Source of the DNA: Vicingus serpentipes
Lineage (GTDB): Bacteria; Bacteroidota; Bacteroidia; Flavobacteriales_E; Vicingaceae
Direction: 5' to 3'
DNA: 64,000 nt
NCBI GenBank assembly: GCA_024103385.1
Contig: JAGFIT010000048.1
Coordinates: 1 to 64,000, forward strand
Below the pieces are notes generated by a model. It worked only from the letters and a program-made list of their open reading frames with translations. It did not search any database and was not told where the DNA came from. A program made the translations under genes and the position numbers. Of the stretch, positions 9,678-17,749 are shown one piece after another. Each line of letters begins with the position of its first letter. Position 1 is the stretch's first letter.

Positions 9678-10331
9678 TTGAACTCAATAAAAGCAGTAAT
9701 ATACGATATGGATGGTGTTCTGATTAATTCTGAACCTTTATGGAGAGAAGCCATCATTACTACTTTTAAGAAAGTGGGACTTCATTTTACAGAAAAAATG
9801 TGTCAACAAACCATGGGCATGCGTTTGTATGAAGTTATTGAATATTGGCACCACAAAACTCCTTGGGAAGGACTAACATTGAAAGAAGTAGAATCTGATT
9901 TATTAAAAACAGTTACTCAATTAATCCTAGAAAAAGGGAAAGCTTTACCTGGCGTGAATGAATCTATTCAATTTTTCCAAAACAAAGGATATAAAATTGC
10001 ATTAGCATCTTCATCAGCAAACAGCTTAATTAATGCTGTTTTAAAAAAATTAAACCTCAATGATGTTTTTACAGTAATCAACTCTGCTGAACACCTTACT
10101 TTCGGAAAACCTCATCCCGAAATATTTATTAAAACAGCATTAGAGTTAGGTGTAAAACCAGTTAATTGCCTAGTCATTGAAGATTCTTTTAACGGTGTTT
10201 TAGCAGGTAAAGCAGCTATGATGAATGTTATTGCTATTCCTGAAGAAGAAAACTGGAACGACCAGCGATTTTGTATTGCTGACTACAACTTGAAAAGTTT
10301 AAACGAAATAACCGCACTAGATTTTGAATGA
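9678..10331 (+). CDS. HAD-superfamily sugar-phosphate phosphatase, HxpB-like
   Basis: 217 residues from a TTG start. HAD motif I is YDMDGVLINSEPLW, motif II is ASSSAN, motif III is KPHPE and motif IV is VIEDSFNGVLAG. The cap resembles E. coli HxpB (YniC), including the PWEG segment, a family that dephosphorylates 2-deoxyglucose-6-phosphate and hexitol phosphates. Its stop overlaps the TTG start of the MBOAT gene by 8 bases, so it is translated with that gene. Whether its sugar phosphate has anything to do with the acylated polymer is unknown. Confidence 0.8.
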   Translation: MNSIKAVIYDMDGVLINSEPLWREAIITTFKKVGLHFTEKMCQQTMGMRLYEVIEYWHHKTPWEGLTLKEVESDLLKTVTQLILEKGKALPGVNESIQFFQNKGYKIALASSSANSLINAVLKKLNLNDVFTVINSAEHLTFGKPHPEIFIKTALELGVKPVNCLVIEDSFNGVLAGKAAMMNVIAIPEEENWNDQRFCIADYNLKSLNEITALDFE

Positions 10332-12027
10332 GCCAACTAACATATCACAATGGATAAATTGGTTTTTTAGTTTAGAAAACCTAAAAAATATCTTCACCTA
10401 TAATGAAGGTGAACCGATGATTTTTACCCAATTTTTCTTTTGGGGATTTTTTGCTGTAGTACTCCTATTCTATTCTATTATCTACAAGAAAAGAGGGATT
10501 AGAAATGCTTATTTATTCTTAGTTAGCTTATTTTTTTACTATAAAACAAGCGGTTTATTTATAAGTATTCTTCTATTTTCTACCATTTCAGATTATGTTA
10601 TCGGATGGTTGATGTATTCCTCTAAAAAGAAACTCTCTAAGCAATTGTTGGTCGCAACGAGTGTATTCATTAATCTTTTTGTACTCTGTTATTTTAAATA
10701 TGCTTATTTTTTTACTGAATCTTTCAACGAACTTTTTAATACCAATCACCAAGTATTTAATCACTTTGCACAATGGACCAATGAAAATGTAGGCACTCAT
10801 TTTTCAGTCAACAAAATATTGTTACCTGTTGGTATTTCTTTTTACACCTTCCAAACCATTAGTTATGCTATTGATGTGTATCGAGAAGAAATTAAACCTG
10901 TTAGAAATATCTTAGATTTTGGGTTCTATGTTTCTTTCTTCCCCCAACTGGTAGCAGGACCTATTGTAAGAGCTGCGGAATTTATTCCTCAACTATATCA
11001 ACCATATCAACTTTCTAAACAGCAATTTGGGTTGTCCTTATTTTGGATATTAAAAGGATTAACTAAAAAAGTAATTATTGGAGATTACATTGCTGTCAAC
11101 TTTATTGATCGGGTATTCAACAACCCTACTATGTTTACTGGATTTGAAAACTTAATGGCATCATATGGTTATTCCTTGCAGGTTTATGCTGACTTCTCGG
11201 GTTATACAGATATAGCCATAGGTGTAGCTTTATTAATGGGATTTACACTACCTACCAACTTTAACTCTCCATATAAAGCGAAAAATGTTGGTGAGTTCTT
11301 GAAACGTTGGCACATGAGTCTTTCTTCTTGGTTAAAAGATTACTTATACATTCCTCTAGGAGGTAACCGCGGAGGGAGTATTGGTACTTGGATAGCACTA
11401 TTTTTTATTAGTGGATTCATTATATTATTGTCGGGCAAAATGATAGTACTCTACGGATTTATCTGGGGAGGATTATTAATTGCATTTTTAGCCATTTGGA
11501 TTAAACGATTTAGAGCTTGGTTAACCACGAATATCAATTTGCTTATCACTATGTTATTAGGAGGTTTGTGGCATGGAGCTAGCTGGCAATTTGTTATTTG
11601 GGGAGGACTAAACGGATTAGGGTTAATAGTTTATAAGTTATGGAGAAAAATTAGTCCTTACGAGAAATACGATAATGCCCTTGCTCTAATTGTGAAAGTA
11701 TTTGTTACGTTTAATTTTATCACATTCACTCGTATCTGGTTTAGAGCAGAAAATATGGAAAGCACTCAACAAATTATTCGCCAAATACGAACTAATTTTA
11801 GTCCAGAACTAATTGGTGAGATAGTAACTTCCTACCATAATGTTTTTATTGTAATGTTAATTGGTTTTATTATTCATTGGTTACCTACGAAATTAAAAGA
11901 TTGGTACACCCAAAAATTTATTGCACTGCCCTTTACTTTTAAAATTCTGATTAGCGTGATTACTATATTTTGTGTATATCAAGCAATGTCCTCAGAACTA
12001 CAAGCTTTTATTTACTTCCAGTTTTAG
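10324..12027 (+). CDS. MBOAT-family membrane-bound O-acyltransferase (AlgI/DltB/PatA type)
   Basis: 567 residues with about 11-13 hydrophobic segments. Family hallmarks are PVGISFYTFQTISYAIDVYR, LVAGPIVRAAEFIPQ, YADFSGYTDIAIG, KRWHMSLSSWLKDYLYIPLGGNR and the catalytic-His block GGLWHGASWQFVIWGGLNG. These proteins move acetyl or other acyl groups across the inner membrane to an extracytoplasmic glycan acceptor, using SGNH partners. With two SGNH proteins and a LysM protein upstream, O-acylation of peptidoglycan or an exported glycan is the best inference. The start is TTG 10324, overlapping the HAD gene; no in-frame ATG lies nearby. Confidence 0.9.
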   Translation: MNEPTNISQWINWFFSLENLKNIFTYNEGEPMIFTQFFFWGFFAVVLLFYSIIYKKRGIRNAYLFLVSLFFYYKTSGLFISILLFSTISDYVIGWLMYSSKKKLSKQLLVATSVFINLFVLCYFKYAYFFTESFNELFNTNHQVFNHFAQWTNENVGTHFSVNKILLPVGISFYTFQTISYAIDVYREEIKPVRNILDFGFYVSFFPQLVAGPIVRAAEFIPQLYQPYQLSKQQFGLSLFWILKGLTKKVIIGDYIAVNFIDRVFNNPTMFTGFENLMASYGYSLQVYADFSGYTDIAIGVALLMGFTLPTNFNSPYKAKNVGEFLKRWHMSLSSWLKDYLYIPLGGNRGGSIGTWIALFFISGFIILLSGKMIVLYGFIWGGLLIAFLAIWIKRFRAWLTTNINLLITMLLGGLWHGASWQFVIWGGLNGLGLIVYKLWRKISPYEKYDNALALIVKVFVTFNFITFTRIWFRAENMESTQQIIRQIRTNFSPELIGEIVTSYHNVFIVMLIGFIIHWLPTKLKDWYTQKFIALPFTFKILISVITIFCVYQAMSSELQAFIYFQF

Positions 12028-12093
12028 TGTTATTGTGAATAACTAGCATTTACTTTCTTGGTTTTTTTAACTTAATATTGTGTCAAGAAAATT

Positions 12094-14364
12094 ATGAGAA
12101 ATTTAATTGCTATATCACTTTTATCAATAACCCTTACCTGTTTTTCCTCTATAGGTTTATCTCAACAATTTGCAAAAAAAAGCTATTACCTCATAGATAG
12201 CCTTGTTTTAAGTGATTTACATGAAAGTGATTCTCAATTAATTGATAGTTGCTTAAAAATATTCCACACGGCTCCACATGATACCACTAAAATAAATGCC
12301 ATTTACGCTATTGTAGATGGTAGTTGGGATGCTAATGTATGGCCTAAGTACAATGATTGGGTTTATCACTTCGTTAAGAAGAAACTCCAGAATAAAGACG
12401 AAACTACCAAAGGATATAGAAAGAAATTATTAAACCACCTATCTATTGCTTATAACAATATGGGAGTCTTATATATTACTCAAGGAGACATCTCTAAAGC
12501 ATTAAAATTTTCCCTTAAAAGCTTACTAATCCAAGAGCATATTGGAGATGATGAAGGAATTGCTCAAAGCCTCAATAACATTGGCTATATGTATAACAAT
12601 CAAGGTGATATTGAAAAAGCATTAGAATACTACCTTAGAAGCTTAAAAATACAAGAAAAAATAGGACATAAAGAAGGTGTAGCTGCAAGTTTAAATAATA
12701 TTGGAAATATATATAAAAATCAAAAAGACATTAATAAAGCATTAGATTATTACAACAAGAGTTTAAAGCTAGAAAAAGAAATAGGAAACAAAAATGGAAT
12801 AGCCAGTGGACTGAATAATATTGCTGGTGTTTACAAAGACCAAAACAATTTGGAAGCAGCACTTGAATATTACAACAAGAGTTTAAAAATAAGAGAAGAA
12901 TTAAATGACAATCGAGGAATTGCTGAAAGTTTGAACAACATAGGTACCATTTACAACAAACAAGGAGAAATTCCTAAGGCGCTAGATTATTACAAAGAAA
13001 GCCTAAAAATTCGTGAAGAAATAAAAGACAAGGTTGGTATTACAAGTTCATTGAATAGTATTGCCAATGTGATGTTGAGTCAGGGTAATTTAAAGGAAGC
13101 TAAAAAGAATGTAAAGAGAAGTTTAGAGATTTCGAAAGAATTGGGATACCCTGTAAACATTAGAAATGCTGCAGAGCAATTGAGTGAAATCTATGAAAAA
13201 GAAAAAAATGGAATGGAAGCTTTAAGTTTATACAAGCTATACATTGTCATGCGTGATAGCATTAATAATGAAGAGACTCAAAAAATAACCACCAGGCAAC
13301 AAATCAAATACGAATACGAAAAACAAAAAAGTTTAGATGACGCTAAACACGAAAAATTACTAGCCATCAAACAAAAAGAAAAACAGAAACAACAAATTAT
13401 TATTTACGCTACTGCTGCTGGACTAGCTTTGGTGATTGTTTTTTTAATCTTTGTTTTTAATCGTTTAAAAATTACCAATAAACAGAAGTTAGTCATCGAA
13501 GAACAAAAAGAAGTTGTAGAAGCTGCCCACAATCAGTTAGAAGAGAAAAACAAAGAAATACTAGATTCCATCAATTACGCCAAACGTATTCAATCAGCCA
13601 TTCTTCCTCCTGAAAAAATGGTAAAAAAATACCTAAAAGAATCTTTCATTTTATATAAACCAAAAGACATTGTTGCGGGTGATTTTTACTGGGTAGAGAA
13701 CCATACTACGGATCAAAAAGATAGTGTTTTATTTGCGGCCGCTGACTGTACAGGACATGGCGTTCCTGGAGCTATGGTAAGTGTGGTATGTAAAAATGCG
13801 CTTGACCGTTCCATTAAAGAACATGGCTTATCGGAACCTGGCCAAATCTTAGATAAGACAAGAGAAATAATCATTCAGGAATTTGAAAAGTCAGATGATG
13901 AAGTGAATGATGGAATGGACATCGCACTATGCGCTATTACTGATAATAATTTACAATATGCTGGAGCGTACAACCCTTTATGGTTAGTTCGTAAATCTAA
14001 TTCCAATAACGAATCTATCCATCCTTCATTTTCTTCCAGCACTAATGAAAACGGTTATCAACTCTTTGAAATCAAAGGGAATAAGCAACCAATAGGGAAA
14101 TTCGACAATCCTGTCTCTTATGAAACACACACCATTAAATTAGAAAAAGGAGATACACTCTATATTTTTTCTGATGGTTATGTAGATCAATTTGGAGGAG
14201 AAAAAGGCAAGAAGTTTAAGGCCTTAAGCTTTAGAAAATTACTTTTAAGCATCCAAGAAAAATCCATGAGCGAACAAATCTCAATCATTGATAAAGCATT
14301 TGAAGACTGGAAAGGTGACATGGAACAAGTGGATGATGTTTGTGTTATTGGTGTAAGAGTTTAA
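12094..14364 (+). CDS. TPR-containing membrane protein with SpoIIE-type PP2C phosphatase domain
   Basis: 756 residues: signal peptide (ending GLSQ), about six consecutive 40-residue tetratricopeptide repeats of the SLNNIGxIYxxQGDxxKALxYY type (residues about 110-350), one membrane helix (IIIYATAAGLALVIVFLIFV), a coiled coil, then a SpoIIE/PP2C domain (from DIVAGDFYW through AADCTGHGVPGAMVSVV to EQVDDVCVIGV). The acidic metal-binding residues are present. In this architecture an exported TPR sensor controls a cytoplasmic Ser/Thr phosphatase, often acting on anti-sigma antagonists. It follows the MBOAT gene by 66 bases and may be its own unit. The TPRs give a visible 120-bp DNA periodicity from about 12540 to 13100. 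Confidence 0.88.
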   Translation: MRNLIAISLLSITLTCFSSIGLSQQFAKKSYYLIDSLVLSDLHESDSQLIDSCLKIFHTAPHDTTKINAIYAIVDGSWDANVWPKYNDWVYHFVKKKLQNKDETTKGYRKKLLNHLSIAYNNMGVLYITQGDISKALKFSLKSLLIQEHIGDDEGIAQSLNNIGYMYNNQGDIEKALEYYLRSLKIQEKIGHKEGVAASLNNIGNIYKNQKDINKALDYYNKSLKLEKEIGNKNGIASGLNNIAGVYKDQNNLEAALEYYNKSLKIREELNDNRGIAESLNNIGTIYNKQGEIPKALDYYKESLKIREEIKDKVGITSSLNSIANVMLSQGNLKEAKKNVKRSLEISKELGYPVNIRNAAEQLSEIYEKEKNGMEALSLYKLYIVMRDSINNEETQKITTRQQIKYEYEKQKSLDDAKHEKLLAIKQKEKQKQQIIIYATAAGLALVIVFLIFVFNRLKITNKQKLVIEEQKEVVEAAHNQLEEKNKEILDSINYAKRIQSAILPPEKMVKKYLKESFILYKPKDIVAGDFYWVENHTTDQKDSVLFAAADCTGHGVPGAMVSVVCKNALDRSIKEHGLSEPGQILDKTREIIIQEFEKSDDEVNDGMDIALCAITDNNLQYAGAYNPLWLVRKSNSNNESIHPSFSSSTNENGYQLFEIKGNKQPIGKFDNPVSYETHTIKLEKGDTLYIFSDGYVDQFGGEKGKKFKALSFRKLLLSIQEKSMSEQISIIDKAFEDWKGDMEQVDDVCVIGVRV

Positions 14365-14482
14365 ACTTTATCTTCCTCATTTTTCTGATTTTAAACAACT
14401 TATCCCTTTTTTAGCGTTAAAAAAATATTATGAATTATAATTTGAATTCTATAATTTCGCGTTACACGTATAACCATTAACT

Positions 14483-15817
14483 ATGAAAAAAATTTACACT
14501 CTTTTTATTGCATTAACAATATGTTCATTAAGTATAGCGCAAACTATAAAGGTACAGCTTGAAAGCAGTAATGGTAGCTGTAATGCATATACTGTTTTTG
14601 AAGACTCCTACAATTATGTAAATTGGACTTGGTACAATGATCAATCTACAAGCCTTCAAGTAGATGGTGATACTTTGTTTGCTTTATGCTCAGGTAGTTA
14701 CTTCATCGTTCATCTGGATTATCAATCAACACTAGATACTACCATATTTGTTGTTGATAGCATAACTCCTTGTACTGGTTTTGATGTTTTAACTGAAACC
14801 ATTAATGCTACCGGACTTAGTTCATGTGACGGGGCAGCTTCAGCATCTACTCTTGGAGGTACCCCTCCTTTCAGTTACTATTGGGACAATACAGAAACCA
14901 CTCCACAAATTCAAAATATTTGTATAGGTACCTATACCGTAACAGTAACGGATGTTAATCAATGTAGCGCTATGGATACAGTTGTTATTGACACTACAAC
15001 TGCAGGTACTAGCCCCATTGTTGTTACCATCATAACTACTGATGAAACCGCTTTAGATTCATGTGACGGAACTGCTACTGTATCCGCTACTGGAGGAACT
15101 CCACCGTACAGCTTCTTTCATTCTAACGAAGCAGATACCACCTATAATACTGGATTATGCTCAGGGGTATATCGCTTAGATGTAACCGATAGTCTTGGAG
15201 TTCAAACTACCATTTATTACTTAATTTCTACAGCTGGTAATGTATTTATTAATAACACTTACTCTGATTCCACTGTTTTAGATACCGTTGCAGGAAAAGT
15301 AGTTACCAATTGCGATATCAGATACGAATCAGTGGATTCTGTTAAAGTTGTTGATTACACTTTCTTTTCAACAGAAGTTGCTACAGCTACATGGGCAGTT
15401 TACTACTTAGGAACCGTTGAGTACATCACGGTATCTTACGAATTTACAAAAGGGAATGGAATTTACACTGTACTTTTATTCGTTGATTGTGTGGATAAAG
15501 CTTCTGGGAAATTCCTTAAAGCTACCGATCAAATCAGACACACTACGAGTAGTGTCATCAATAATGTTGCGAATGTTACTCAAAAAATAGAGGGCAATAT
15601 TTATCCTAATCCTTTTTCTGATCAAGTAACTATTCTCTTTACCAATGCTGATACATACAACATCTATTTATCCGATATAAGTGGTAGAATTATATTAACT
15701 AATACTTATAATAAAACCAACACTATAAATCTTGATTTAGCTCATCTTCCCCAAGGACAATACATCCTTCAAGTTCAAAATCAAGAAGGTGTAATAACAA
15801 CAAAATTGATTAAGTAA
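14483..15817 (+). CDS. Secreted SprB-repeat protein with type IX secretion (type A) sorting domain
   Basis: 444 residues with a signal peptide (MKKIYTLFIALTICSLSIAQ). Two SprB-like repeats occur near residues 105-165 and 185-245; each has SCDGxAxxxxxGGTPPxS, a feature of Bacteroidota adhesins. The last 75 residues are a type A sorting domain: IYPNPFSDQVTI, then LPQGQYILQVQ and a final KLIK. It should therefore cross the outer membrane by the type IX system and be anchored or released at the surface. The ligand is unknown. A strong terminator follows. Confidence 0.87.
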   Translation: MKKIYTLFIALTICSLSIAQTIKVQLESSNGSCNAYTVFEDSYNYVNWTWYNDQSTSLQVDGDTLFALCSGSYFIVHLDYQSTLDTTIFVVDSITPCTGFDVLTETINATGLSSCDGAASASTLGGTPPFSYYWDNTETTPQIQNICIGTYTVTVTDVNQCSAMDTVVIDTTTAGTSPIVVTIITTDETALDSCDGTATVSATGGTPPYSFFHSNEADTTYNTGLCSGVYRLDVTDSLGVQTTIYYLISTAGNVFINNTYSDSTVLDTVAGKVVTNCDIRYESVDSVKVVDYTFFSTEVATATWAVYYLGTVEYITVSYEFTKGNGIYTVLLFVDCVDKASGKFLKATDQIRHTTSSVINNVANVTQKIEGNIYPNPFSDQVTILFTNADTYNIYLSDISGRIILTNTYNKTNTINLDLAHLPQGQYILQVQNQEGVITTKLIK

Positions 15818-15834
15818 AAAAGTAAACCTATTAC

Positions 15835-15867
15835 AAAGAGGATATCCATGGGTATCCTCTTTTTTTG
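15835..15867 (+). terminator. Rho-independent terminator after the T9SS protein gene
   Basis: The 10-bp arms AAAGAGGATA (15835-15844) and TATCCTCTTT (15853-15862) flank an 8-base loop. T-rich sequence follows on the + strand. Confidence 0.9.
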
Positions 15868-15898
15868 TTTTGATTTTTTCTCTGCTATATTAATTTAC

Positions 15899-15906
15899 TA
15901 CATTTG
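15899..15906 (+). promoter_or_regulatory. Bacteroidota -7 promoter element for the M28 peptidase gene
   Basis: TACATTTG matches TAnnTTTG and sits 18 bases before ATG 15925, giving a leader of about a dozen bases. It covers the TTG at 15904 and so argues against that earlier start. No well-placed -33 TTG was found. Confidence 0.5.
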
Positions 15907-15924
15907 GTACTCAAACCCCATCCT

Positions 15925-17286
15925 ATGAAAAAAATACTTGTATTACTCTTTTTTATCACTACCACCATAACTGGATTTACACAATCTGATTCTATATTTA
16001 TTAGAGAAATATATGATGAAGCTTTAGAAAAAGGAGAAGCGTACGAAAACTTAAGAAGTCTTTGTAAAGATATTGGTTCACGAATTACAGGGTCTGCAGA
16101 GGCAGAAATGGCTATCAAATGGGGTGAAAAACTACTCCATTCTTACGGATTCGACAAAGTATACCTGCAGGAAATTAAAGTTCCCCACTGGGAAAGAGGC
16201 ACCAAAGAAGCTGCTTGGATAATTAATGAGAAAGGAGCTACTTTTAAGTTAGACATTTTAGCCTTAGGCGGGTCTGTAGGAACTAATGGATTGATTGAAG
16301 GGGAAGTTATTCAAGTAGAAAATATTGATGCTTTAAAAAAATTGAAGAAAGAACAAGTTCATGGGAAAATAGTTTTCCTAACACAAGCTTTCGATCAAAA
16401 GCAAATTATGACAGGAAAAGCTTATGGGGCATGCTTTCCTATTAGAGGACAAGGAGCTAACGAAGCAGGAAAACTAGGTGCAAAAGCAGTTGTTATACGC
16501 TCTTTATCTTCTACTACCGACCATTTTCCTCATACAGGGATGATGAGTTATGAAGAAGGTATTAATAAAATACCTGGAGCGGCAATGAGTACTGAAAATG
16601 CTGACTTGTTAACTAAATGGTTAAAAAATGGGAAAGTTGTGTTAAAAATGGAGATGGATTGCAAAACTTTTCCTGATGTTATCTCCTACAATGTTATTGG
16701 TGAGATAAAAGGTAAAGATGAAAAAATTATTAGCTGGGGAGGACACCTTGATTCTTGGGATGTTGGAGAAGGAGCTCATGATGATGGTGCAGGAGTTGTA
16801 CATTCTATAGAAGCATTAAGAATATTGAAAGTACTAAACTACCAACCCAACCATACACTAAGATGTGTATTGTTTATGAATGAAGAAAATGGAAATATGG
16901 GAGGGAAAAGCTATGCAAAGCTAGCCAAAGAAAAGAATGAAGAACATATTTGTGCTATTGAAAGTGATAGAGGAGGATTTCTTCCTATTGGTTTTGACAT
17001 TGATGGTTCCATAGAACAAGTAAAAATGATAAATGAGTTTAAAAATTTGTTATCCAACTTTGAATTATATCGTTTTAACAAAGGGTTTGGTGGTGTTGAT
17101 ATTCGTCCATTAAAAGAGTACTATCCTAACATGATTCAGTTAGGAATGACAATTAATTCACAAGTGTATTTCAACTACCACCATACCAATAACGATATTT
17201 TTGAAAACGTAAATAAACGAGAACTAGAGTTAGGTGCAGCAGCAATGGCAACAATGATTTACTTAATGGATAAAAATTTAAAATAG
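15925..17286 (+). CDS. Secreted M28-family zinc aminopeptidase/carboxypeptidase
   Basis: About 453 residues from ATG 15925. An upstream TTG (15904) is rejected because a promoter motif overlaps it and the signal peptide begins at MKKILVLLFF, ending GFTQ. A PA-like insert is followed by the M28 catalytic domain: GGHLDSWDVGEGAHDDGAG supplies the His/Asp zinc ligands and bridging Asp, FMNEENG the general-base and ligand Glu, ESDRGGF the next acidic ligand, and YHHTNND the final His. The arrangement is closest to the carboxypeptidase Q (PGCP-like) group. It probably degrades peptides in the periplasm or outside the cell. Confidence 0.88.
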   Translation: MKKILVLLFFITTTITGFTQSDSIFIREIYDEALEKGEAYENLRSLCKDIGSRITGSAEAEMAIKWGEKLLHSYGFDKVYLQEIKVPHWERGTKEAAWIINEKGATFKLDILALGGSVGTNGLIEGEVIQVENIDALKKLKKEQVHGKIVFLTQAFDQKQIMTGKAYGACFPIRGQGANEAGKLGAKAVVIRSLSSTTDHFPHTGMMSYEEGINKIPGAAMSTENADLLTKWLKNGKVVLKMEMDCKTFPDVISYNVIGEIKGKDEKIISWGGHLDSWDVGEGAHDDGAGVVHSIEALRILKVLNYQPNHTLRCVLFMNEENGNMGGKSYAKLAKEKNEEHICAIESDRGGFLPIGFDIDGSIEQVKMINEFKNLLSNFELYRFNKGFGGVDIRPLKEYYPNMIQLGMTINSQVYFNYHHTNNDIFENVNKRELELGAAAMATMIYLMDKNLK

Positions 17287-17350
17287 ACAACATGAGTTAA
17301 ATCATTATTTTTAAAAAGTATTTATACTAACTTGGTTCAAAATCATAAAT

Positions 17351-17731
17351 ATGCTCAATACCGAACAATACATCAAAAACTGGGATTACAGACATTATTT
17401 GGCATACATGTACATTGCAGTTGCTAATTCTGACTACGAGATTTCAGAAGATGACTTAAAAGTACTCCATGATAAATTAGCTCCCACAATCTTTGATGAA
17501 GCCAACTACCAGGAAATGTACAAAGAAGTGTTGGATGTTTATGAACAACAGAATGATAATGAGGTGTTTAACCTCTTATTTCAATTGAGTAAAAAACACA
17601 TTACATCCAATGAGCAAAAGGAGAAGGTGTTAAAAGATATTCACGAAATAATTGATGCTGACGGACATGAGACAGGTAACGAAACCATCATGTTTATGAG
17701 TATTCGAAAAATATTGAATAATTCTATATAA
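17351..17731 (+). CDS. Small all-helical protein, possibly TerB-like
   Basis: 126 residues, acidic and helical, without signal peptide or membrane segment. The start YLAYMYIAVANSDYEISEDDLKVL and the ADGHETGNE segment near residue 105 recall the TerB/DjlA-like helical fold with its acidic metal-binding loops, but the match is by eye only. It lies between the M28 gene and the convergent glycosidase fusion and has no functional context. Confidence 0.6.
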   Translation: MLNTEQYIKNWDYRHYLAYMYIAVANSDYEISEDDLKVLHDKLAPTIFDEANYQEMYKEVLDVYEQQNDNEVFNLLFQLSKKHITSNEQKEKVLKDIHEIIDADGHETGNETIMFMSIRKILNNSI

Positions 17732-17749
17732 CTTAATAAACTCCTTTCA

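Noticed and set aside
12540-13100. Tandem DNA repeat of 120 bp
   Set aside because: It is explained by consecutive 40-residue TPR units in the protein; the copies are diverged and in frame.
15904-15924. TTG start for the M28 peptidase
   Set aside because: It overlaps the -7 box TACATTTG, and a typical signal peptide begins at ATG 15925.
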